The position numbers were made by a program, and so were the translations under genes. This document shows positions 36,310 through 42,301 of a stretch of DNA of 42,301 bases, in pieces (the first letter of the stretch is position 1; each line of letters opens with the position of its first letter). The DNA is from Verrucomicrobiota bacterium (GTDB taxonomy: Bacteria; Verrucomicrobiota; Verrucomicrobiia; Chthoniobacterales; UBA6821), in contig JAIOPL010000027.1 in the NCBI GenBank assembly GCA_021413925.1, positions 1 to 42,301 on the forward strand, given 5' to 3'. A model generated the notes under the pieces. That model was not told the origin of the DNA. It saw only the letters and a program-made list of their open reading frames with translations, and searched no databases.

Positions 36310-37770
36310 ATGCTCCTGAACAACTATCAAACGGAAGACTTTTTTGACGAAATGTTCACGGAGGGGGGGCATGGTGTCCGACCCCACTATCAGCGCGTCG
36401 CTGATCGGCTCCAGCACCTAGATAGCGGGGAGCATCGGCGCAAGCAGACTGCAGTCGATCTCGCCTTCATGCGCAGCGGGGTAACCTTCACGGTCTACAA
36501 CGACGATCAGGGGACCGAGCGGATCTTTCCCTTCGATCTCGTGCCCAGGGTCATCCCCGATACCGAGTGGCAGCGGATCGAGAAGGGACTGATCCAGCGG
36601 ATCACCGCCCTGAATCTCTTCCTGCACGACATCTATCACGACCAGAAGATCCTCAAGGACCGGATCATTCCCCCTCACTACATCCTTGGAGCAAAGCATT
36701 TCCGCCGTGAGTTCATGGGATTCAATGTCCCGAAAGATATCTATGTCCACGTCTGCGGCACCGATCTGATCCGCGACCGCGATGGGAATTACCTCGTTCT
36801 GGAGGATAATCTCCGCTGCCCCTCGGGTGCCAGCTACATGCTCGAGAACCGCGCTGCTCTCAAGCGCGCCTTCCCCGATCTCTACCGCAATGCCCGCGTA
36901 CAGCCAGTGGACAACTACGCAGCCGACCTTCGCAAGGTCCTCCAGTATATTTCTCCCCCGTCGCTCGGGAGTGCACAACCGAACGTCGTTCTGATGACAC
37001 CGGGCGTCTTCAACAGCGCCTACTTCGAGCATGCCTTCCTGGCTCGCCAGATGGGCATTCCCATCGTCGAGGGACGCGATTTGCTCGTCCGGGATGCACG
37101 CGTTTACATGCGTACGACCTCGGGACTCGTTCCCGTCGATGTCATCTACCGCAGGATCGACGACGACTTCCTTGATCCCACTGTCTTCCGGCCCGACTCT
37201 CTCTTGGGAGTTCCCGGCCTTGTCCATGCCTACCGCTCAGGCAATGTCAGCCTTGCGAATAGCATCGGCACCGGCGTGGCCGACGACAAGGTGGTCTACT
37301 ACTTCGTCCCGAAAATCATCAAATATTACCTCGGCGAGGAGGCGATCCTGCCGAATGTCGACACCTACCTGGCAAGCGAATCGCAGGATCGGGGCTTCAT
37401 CTTGGAGAACCTTGCGAAGCTCGTGGTCAAGTCGGCCAACGAAGCGGGTGGCTACGGCATGCTCATGGGCCCCTGGGCCAGCAAGGAGGAGATCGAGAGT
37501 TTCCGAGAGCAGATCCAAGCCAATCCCCGCAACTTCATCGCCCAGCACCCGATCTCCCTCTCACGTCATCCCACCTGGTGCAACACTGAGACGGGAGGTG
37601 CTTTCGAAGGGCGCCATGTCGATTTGCGTCCTTACATCCTCTATGGGGAAAAGATCACCGTCACTCCCGGGGGCCTCACCCGCGTGGCGCTCCGCAAGGG
37701 CTCGCTGGTCGTGAATTCGTCGCAGGGCGGCGGCTCCAAGGATACCTGGGTACTCCATGGTGATTCCTAA
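36310..37770 (+). CDS. Circularly permuted ATP-grasp type 2 protein
   Basis: A 486-residue protein. The ATG at 36310 gives [20 protein letters not shown], the usual opening (DUF404/DUF407, CP_ATPgrasp_2). Further hallmarks are [78 protein letters not shown] and [15 protein letters not shown]. The family is predicted to ligate amino acids or peptides in an ATP-dependent manner; no substrate is established. It is followed 35 bp later by an alpha-E protein and then a transglutaminase-like protein. This trio is conserved in many bacteria as a predicted peptide-tag or peptide-modification system. Confidence 0.93.
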   Translation: MLLNNYQTEDFFDEMFTEGGHGVRPHYQRVADRLQHLDSGEHRRKQTAVDLAFMRSGVTFTVYNDDQGTERIFPFDLVPRVIPDTEWQRIEKGLIQRITALNLFLHDIYHDQKILKDRIIPPHYILGAKHFRREFMGFNVPKDIYVHVCGTDLIRDRDGNYLVLEDNLRCPSGASYMLENRAALKRAFPDLYRNARVQPVDNYAADLRKVLQYISPPSLGSAQPNVVLMTPGVFNSAYFEHAFLARQMGIPIVEGRDLLVRDARVYMRTTSGLVPVDVIYRRIDDDFLDPTVFRPDSLLGVPGLVHAYRSGNVSLANSIGTGVADDKVVYYFVPKIIKYYLGEEAILPNVDTYLASESQDRGFILENLAKLVVKSANEAGGYGMLMGPWASKEEIESFREQIQANPRNFIAQHPISLSRHPTWCNTETGGAFEGRHVDLRPYILYGEKITVTPGGLTRVALRKGSLVVNSSQGGGSKDTWVLHGDS

Positions 37771-37805
37771 TTAAACAATCCTTTCCACAGCACTCTCTTT
37801 TCCTC

Positions 37806-38885
37806 ATGAGCGAACCTCTTATCCCCGCGCCCCAGAAGCCGATTTCGAACCGGCGCGACAGCCTCGTCATGCTCTCCCGCGTGGCCAATTCCCTCTACTG
37901 GATGAGCCGCTATATCGAGCGCTCAGAGAATGTCGCCCGCCTGCTCGACGTGAACCTCCAACTGATGCTCGATTTTGCGGACTTTGATGACGATAAGCTC
38001 GAGAAACACTGGCTCCCCATCCTCTGCTCAGCCGGCAATGAAAAGACCTTCTTCCAGCTCTACGAGAAAGCTGATAGCGAAAGCGTCACCGAGTTCCTGA
38101 CCTTCAGGGAAGAGAATCCCAACTCCATCATCTCATGCCTCTTCTCCGCACGTGAGAATGCGCGTCAGGTCCGTGATCAGATCTCGCTGGAGATGTTCGA
38201 GACGCTCAATGAATGCTACCTCTTCCTGAAGTCGAGTAACGCCCGCGAGGTCTGGCAGACGGGAGCCCATGAATTTTACGAGCAGATCAAGAGATACTCC
38301 CACCTCTTCCAGGGACTGACCGGATCGACCTTCACCCGCAACGAGGGGTACGAGTTCATCAATCTCGGCAAGTTCCTGGAGCGCGCCGACAAGACCTCGC
38401 GCATCCTTGACCTGAAATACCATATCCTGCTGCCAAGCGTAGCGGATGTGGGAGGAGCCGTGGATGCGGCCCAGTGGCAAGCGATACTGCGCTCGGCCAG
38501 CGCCCTGGAGGCCTACCGCCGCTTCCACGTCGAGGACATCCTTCCGAAGAAGGTGGCAGAGTTTCTGATTTTCTCGACCACTTTCCCTCGCTCGATCCGT
38601 GCCTGCATGCAGCATCTCGACGAGGATCTCCACCGCCTGAGCGGCAAGGAACGGCGCGAATACAAGAGCCCGGAGGAACGGGCCTTCGGAAAGCTTCTCT
38701 CCGACATGAATTTCATGACCATCGAGGAGATCCTTGATACCGGTCTCCATCAGTTTCTCGAGCTCATCCAGACCACGCTCGACCAACTCGACGACCACAT
38801 CTACCGAGAATACATGCACCATCCGCCTGTGGACAACCAGGCGGAGATCCTCCTTCATCAGCAGCAGATGCAGCAACAGCAATGA
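37806..38885 (+). CDS. Alpha-E domain protein (DUF403)
   Basis: A 359-residue, nearly all-helical protein. The conserved start MLSRVANSLYWMSRYIERSENVARLLDVN lies at residue 22, so a ~21-residue extension (MSEPLIPAPQKP) precedes it and the start could be internal (37869). Other family segments are SCLFSARENARQVRDQISLEMFETLNE and GYEFINLGKFLERADKTSRILDLKYH. It ends in a Gln-rich tail. Function is unknown; it is a partner of the CP-ATP-grasp and transglutaminase proteins. Its stop overlaps the next start by 4 bp. Confidence 0.92.
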   Translation: MSEPLIPAPQKPISNRRDSLVMLSRVANSLYWMSRYIERSENVARLLDVNLQLMLDFADFDDDKLEKHWLPILCSAGNEKTFFQLYEKADSESVTEFLTFREENPNSIISCLFSARENARQVRDQISLEMFETLNECYLFLKSSNAREVWQTGAHEFYEQIKRYSHLFQGLTGSTFTRNEGYEFINLGKFLERADKTSRILDLKYHILLPSVADVGGAVDAAQWQAILRSASALEAYRRFHVEDILPKKVAEFLIFSTTFPRSIRACMQHLDEDLHRLSGKERREYKSPEERAFGKLLSDMNFMTIEEILDTGLHQFLELIQTTLDQLDDHIYREYMHHPPVDNQAEILLHQQQMQQQQ

Positions 38886-39787
38886 TTTCCCAATCTTCCA
38901 GTACAACGGAGAGCAAGGGTGCAAAGGTTCCATGGACGGAGCCGATCCTTCTCTCGATCTCCCATCTCACTCGTTACACCTACGAGGGGGCGGTCCAGGA
39001 TAGCTTCAACGAGGCACGCTTGCAGCCGATCACCGACACGCTTCAGCAATGCCGGAATTTTCGCTTTAAGATCGATCCTGCCTCCTCCGTGCGTGACTAT
39101 CCCGATTTCTACGCCAACTGCGTTCATTACTTCGATGTCCCCCAACCCCATGAATCACTCGAGGTCTTGGCGGAATCGGAGGTTCAGACTATCCCAGAGA
39201 CGCGAGGCCCCATTCCCGAAGCGGGAGTAAAGAGCCTGGAAGAACCCTCGGTGAGGGAGCAGAACTTCGACTTCCTGCACGCCTCGGAATTCGTCTCCCT
39301 GGAGGCCGATGTCTGGAGGGAAGCCATTGACGCACTGCCCGGTGGAGTGAGCGATGTCTGGAATGACACCGCGACAATCGGCGAATATATCCATCGCAAC
39401 TACAAGTACACCCCGCTTTCCACCAACGTGAACACCCGCGCCACCGAGGTGATCAAGAAAAAGCAGGGCGTCTGCCAGGACTTTGCCCACCTGATGCTGG
39501 GAATCTGCCGGACTCACGGCATTCCAGCCCGCTATGTCAGTGGCTATTTCCTCAACCAGCACAAGCTCCCCGGAGAGATCGAGGCCAGCCATGCGTGGCT
39601 CGAAGTCTTCATCCCTGATTACGGATGGAAGGGATATGATCCGACCCATCGACGAGAGGCTGATACCCGCTATGTGAAGCTGGCGGTGGGACGTGACTAC
39701 GGTGACATTCGTCCTGTGGGAGGAACCTTCCGTGGGAAGGGAACGCGCAAGATGGTTGTCGAAGTCTCCGTCCAGCGGATTTCCTGA
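38882..39787 (+). CDS. Transglutaminase-like cysteine protease-fold protein
   Basis: A 301-residue protein. An N-terminal beta domain (SISHLTRYTYEGAVQDSFNEARLQP, about residues 25-110) precedes a transglutaminase core with the triad Cys198 (KQGVCQDFAHLML), His237 (EASHAWLEVF) and Asp253 (WKGYDPTHRR). Such proteins can be peptidases or transamidases. As third member of the ATP-grasp/alpha-E cluster it may cleave or transfer the peptide made by the ligase (inference from known neighbourhoods). There is no signal peptide, so it is likely cytoplasmic. It is convergent with the glycosyltransferase, with only 4 bp between the two stop codons. Confidence 0.93.
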   Translation: MISQSSSTTESKGAKVPWTEPILLSISHLTRYTYEGAVQDSFNEARLQPITDTLQQCRNFRFKIDPASSVRDYPDFYANCVHYFDVPQPHESLEVLAESEVQTIPETRGPIPEAGVKSLEEPSVREQNFDFLHASEFVSLEADVWREAIDALPGGVSDVWNDTATIGEYIHRNYKYTPLSTNVNTRATEVIKKKQGVCQDFAHLMLGICRTHGIPARYVSGYFLNQHKLPGEIEASHAWLEVFIPDYGWKGYDPTHRREADTRYVKLAVGRDYGDIRPVGGTFRGKGTRKMVVEVSVQRIS

Positions 39788-39791
39788 CGGG

Positions 39792-40916
39792 TCACTCCCG
39801 TTCCGCGATCACCTCGCGGATGACTGCAAGAGTCTCCTTCAAGTTTCGCTCCAGCGTAAACTCTGAGGCGAGAGCGGCGCATGCGTTGCGTGCTTGATCG
39901 GCCTGAACCGGGTCACTGAGAATCCCAAGCCACTTGTGAAGGGCGGTGACGAGAGCTGCACTATCAGAAGACTCGGCGATTACTTCGCCATGCACTCCCG
40001 GAGTCATAATTTCCGAAACTCCATTTGCAGCTGTGGTGATCACCGGAAGACCCGCGCTCAAGGCCTCCAGCGTAGCCAGCGGGAAGGGATCGAAGATCGT
40101 CGGGAAGAGAATAATATCGGCCGCATAATAGATCGTCGCCATCTGACTGACACTTCCAAGGAAACGCACGGAGGGAGACGCATAGCGCTTCTCATTCCCC
40201 TTTCCTGCCACGAACAGTTTCACCATAGGATCCCTCAACGATTCAACCGCATCGATGGCGAATCTGAGTCCCTTGCGCTCCCAACCGGTGCCGACAAAGA
40301 GAACAACCTTTTCATCCGCCGGAATCCCGAGTTTTCGGCGGGCGATTTCCCTTTCCTCATGAGTGGTTGCCTCACGACTCGGCACACCGTTCCGGATCAA
40401 GGTGATTTGCTCCTCCGGATAACCATAGAGAGCGCTGATCTCGCCGCTGATCTTGTGAGATAGGGAGATCACTCGCCTAGTTTTTTCCGGAGTGAAGAGT
40501 TGCCTTTCAAGGCGGAGCTTCTCTCGGTGCTTCGGACTGATTTTTTGAAAGAACCGGGCCCAGAGTCCGATATGTCGGGAGCGCTGTTCAATCCATGCCG
40601 CATGAAGACCCTCATCAGTCCGGTAGAGGTCGCAACCCGGAACTTTCTCCACGGAAAGAATCAAATCAAACCGGTTGTCAGGAGAGGCCTTTTGCCTTGT
40701 TACCTCGGCACTGTACTGGGAGAGGCTACCTCCCTTGCAGCGAATGATCTCTCCACCCGGCCATTCAGCCTTAGGCCATTCCGAGGTTCCCAGCAGAACG
40801 ACCCGATGCCCCTCCCCTCTCAATCCTTCGGCTAATCCCTTGAGATAAGCCTCAACTCCACCAGTCGGGGAATATCCGCGTCGCAGGAAACCGATGGTTA
40901 ATTGGGAATCGGCCAT
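39792..40916 (-). CDS. GT4-family glycosyltransferase (WaaG-like)
   Basis: A 374-residue GT-B enzyme. The N-terminal acceptor half starts IGFLRRGYSPTGGVEAYLKGLAEGL. The hinge and donor half hold ISLSHKISGEISALYGYPEEQITLIRNGV, VVLFVGTGWERKGL and DIILFPTIFDPFPLATLEALSAGLPVITTAANGVSEIM (the E-x7-E nucleotide-sugar motif). GGVEAY and RTDEGLHAAW resemble LPS core glucosyltransferase WaaG. It probably adds a hexose to lipopolysaccharide or another glycan at the inner face of the membrane. It is the only gene on its strand here, and its leader is C-rich without a Shine-Dalgarno site. Confidence 0.88.
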   Translation of the reverse strand: MADSQLTIGFLRRGYSPTGGVEAYLKGLAEGLRGEGHRVVLLGTSEWPKAEWPGGEIIRCKGGSLSQYSAEVTRQKASPDNRFDLILSVEKVPGCDLYRTDEGLHAAWIEQRSRHIGLWARFFQKISPKHREKLRLERQLFTPEKTRRVISLSHKISGEISALYGYPEEQITLIRNGVPSREATTHEEREIARRKLGIPADEKVVLFVGTGWERKGLRFAIDAVESLRDPMVKLFVAGKGNEKRYASPSVRFLGSVSQMATIYYAADIILFPTIFDPFPLATLEALSAGLPVITTAANGVSEIMTPGVHGEVIAESSDSAALVTALHKWLGILSDPVQADQARNACAALASEFTLERNLKETLAVIREVIAERE

Positions 40917-41152
40917 TGGGTATAGGGCATCGGGGATAGGGAATACAAAGGCATCATTCTCAAACTAACCGCCCTGATCAACTCCTCCCTATCACCTATT
41001 ACCAATTTGTACTCGCTTGATTCCCACAAGGTACGCCCTACGGGTCCATCTTCGTGACGATAACTCTCCTTTCCCAAAGGCTGTTTTCCGATAACCCATC
41101 ACCAATTCCCCATAACCTATTTTGGACTCTTCTCGCTATTCCATGACATACT
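40917..41152. other. Intergenic region made of degenerate CCTATTACC-like words
   Basis: 236 bp between the divergent glycosyltransferase and xerC genes. 40917-40950 read on the minus strand, and 40985-41007 plus 41093-41120 read on the plus strand, are made of words such as CCCTAT, CACCTATTACC and CCCATAACC. In each case the C-rich strand is the sense strand of the nearest gene. No promoter with good boxes is visible. Confidence 0.5.
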
Positions 41153-42094
41153 ATGACTACCGAGATGAGCCCTCTCAGCGTAAATAAAAAATCTCTTCAT
41201 GATCGGGAAGAGTCCGATCCCCTCTCCGAGGAGTTCTTCGACTACCTAGACAACGGGAAGAACTACTCTCCTCAGACGCTCCGATCATACAGGCAGGCAC
41301 TCGGTCAGTTCCGAGCCTTTCGTCCCTCTCTGGCATGGACTGAGGCAACGGCGGAGGACTTCAGAGCCTATCTCTTCGACCTGATGAAGCGGGATCGTTC
41401 CCGTGCTACGATCAGGCTCTCTTTTGCCGCCTTGCGCAGTTTTTTCAACCACCTCTCCGACCGGAACATCATTCCTACAAATATACTGAAACTGGTTTCG
41501 CTTCCGAAATTGGAGAAAAAACTCCCGCAGTTCCTCACCATCCCCCAAGTGACGACACTGATGGAAAAACCCGCCGCTGGTTTGAAATCAAAACAGGCCC
41601 CCGAGTGGATGGCAGCTCGTGATGCGGCGATTCTGGAGCTCTTCTACTCTTCAGGTCTACGACTTGCCGAATTGGCTGAACTGGACGTGCGAGACCTCGA
41701 TCCGATCGGGGAGACCGTTAGGGTGATGGGCAAGGGATCTCGGGAGCGGATCGTGCCAGTGGGAGGACTGGCTCTTAAAGCCCTCTCTCACTACCGCCAT
41801 CAGGCAAAGGTTGAGGGCGGCCCTCTCTTCCTCAACAAGAGCCGGAAGCGCCTCGGTCACCGCTCCATCTGGCTACTGCTCAAGAAGTATGTGCGCGAGG
41901 CAGGACTCCCAGCCACCCTCAGTCCCCACAAGCTGCGCCACTCATTTGCCACGCACTTACTGGACAACGGGGCGGACCTGCGCAGCGTGCAGTCACTTCT
42001 GGGGCATGCCAGCCTGACCACCACACAAATCTACACTCATGTCACGACGGAGCGTCTCAAGCGTTCCTATGATGCCGCTCATCCCCGCGCGTAG
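41153..42094 (+). CDS. xerC: Tyrosine recombinase XerC-like
   Basis: A 313-residue tyrosine recombinase. It has an N-terminal SAM-like core-binding domain (FFDYLDNGKNYSPQTLRSYRQAL, residues ~25-115) and a catalytic domain with Arg170 (SSGLRLAEL), Lys near 195 (MGKGSRERIVP), His259-x-x-Arg262 (SPHKLRHSFATHLL), His285 (LLGHASL) and the nucleophile Tyr294 (TQIYTHV). Length and motifs match XerC/XerD, which resolve chromosome dimers at dif under FtsK control (ftsK is at 10335). It lies just inside the IS481-like repeat at the right edge, but nothing marks it as a phage or island integrase. An N-terminal extension of ~20 polar residues precedes the domain. Confidence 0.9.
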   Translation: MTTEMSPLSVNKKSLHDREESDPLSEEFFDYLDNGKNYSPQTLRSYRQALGQFRAFRPSLAWTEATAEDFRAYLFDLMKRDRSRATIRLSFAALRSFFNHLSDRNIIPTNILKLVSLPKLEKKLPQFLTIPQVTTLMEKPAAGLKSKQAPEWMAARDAAILELFYSSGLRLAELAELDVRDLDPIGETVRVMGKGSRERIVPVGGLALKALSHYRHQAKVEGGPLFLNKSRKRLGHRSIWLLLKKYVREAGLPATLSPHKLRHSFATHLLDNGADLRSVQSLLGHASLTTTQIYTHVTTERLKRSYDAAHPRA

Positions 42095-42165
42095 TGCGGA
42101 GATAGGTAATCGGGGATGGGTTATAGGATCTAGGGAATAGGAGATTGGTTATCCGGGACGGGCAC

Positions 42166-42211
42166 GGGTCAGGACATAGGTAACACATTTGGTTCAGGAC
42201 ATGGGTAACAC
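42166..42211. repeat. IS481-like end sequence, inverted relative to 74-207
   Basis: Two words, GTCAGGACATAGGTAACAC and GGTTCAGGACATGGGTAACA, lie 4 bp apart. They are the reverse complements of the words in the left-edge tandem repeat. No transposase is encoded before the window ends. The remaining sequence to 42301 is GGT/TGG-rich with no feature I can name. Confidence 0.5.
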
Positions 42212-42301
42212 ATGACGTGAGTGTTTGGTAATGGTGTTGGTGTTTTGGTTGTTGGTCAATGGCAGGGAGATTGGGGTAGCAGGCAACGGAGCGGAAGGGG
42301 C

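Noticed and set aside
41153-42094. Tyrosine recombinase as an island or phage integrase
   Set aside because: Length and motifs match XerC/XerD. No att site, tRNA end or phage gene lies next to it.

Overview
The window looks like chromosomal DNA from a Gram-negative bacterium, most likely a member of Verrucomicrobiota. The grounds are a PEP-CTERM protein beside an O-antigen-ligase-type gene, a moderately high GC content, very few Shine-Dalgarno sites, many hairpin-type intergenic repeats, and an Mla/MCE system that implies an outer membrane. The phylum is an inference; no rRNA is present. Almost everything coding is core housekeeping. The novelty is mainly in the spaces between genes.

Layout. 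1-355: tandem IS481-like end fragments and the first copy (A) of a structured repeat. 356-5450: O-antigen ligase-like polymerase (minus), a small secreted Pro/Ala-rich protein, a PEP-CTERM protein with terminator, an octamer array beside tRNA-Leu(CAA), and a periplasmic rhodanese. 5451-6010: repeats only. 6011-12836 (all minus): ftsK, a RodZ-like HTH protein, rimO, mlaE, mlaF and mlaD, in transcription order. 12908-17240: manA and carB. 17178-18124: a vapBC toxin-antitoxin pair bracketed by two copies of the carB 3' end. 18135-19515: exoD flanked by two inverted ~249-bp MITE-like elements, with structured repeat copy B inside. 19793-22543: P-type ATPase. 22810-25170 (minus): pgi then pgl. 25271-28288: tsaE, tsaB and PBP2, tightly packed. 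28505-30137 (minus): a small ORF, lexA with a dyad operator, and a decayed vapBC pair. 30237-30328: structured repeat copy C. 30411-33656 (minus): cbpA, recR, a secreted chorismate mutase and lipA. 33793-36186: tatA, a secreted EEP hydrolase and a thioredoxin-fold protein. 36310-39787: circularly permuted ATP-grasp, alpha-E protein and transglutaminase. 39792-40916 (minus): a GT4 glycosyltransferase. 41153-42094: a XerC-type recombinase. 42166-42211: IS481-like end sequence in inverted orientation to the one at the start.

How the genes fit together. Several units serve the cell envelope: polymer ligation (356-2971), PEP-CTERM sorting, Mla lipid transport, PBP2, exoD and the GT4 enzyme. FtsK and XerC are the two arms of chromosome-dimer resolution. 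Pgi, Pgl and ManA share the hexose-phosphate pool. TsaE and TsaB belong to the t6A tRNA-modification pathway.

The most unusual items are: (1) a ~95-nt repeat in three copies whose third hairpin keeps exactly the same geometry while its 6-bp stem changes by compensating substitutions; (2) a 71-bp duplication of the carB 3' end around vapBC that differs only at synonymous third positions; (3) the paired MITEs around exoD; (4) repetitive, C-rich and G-poor leaders directly in front of many start codons.
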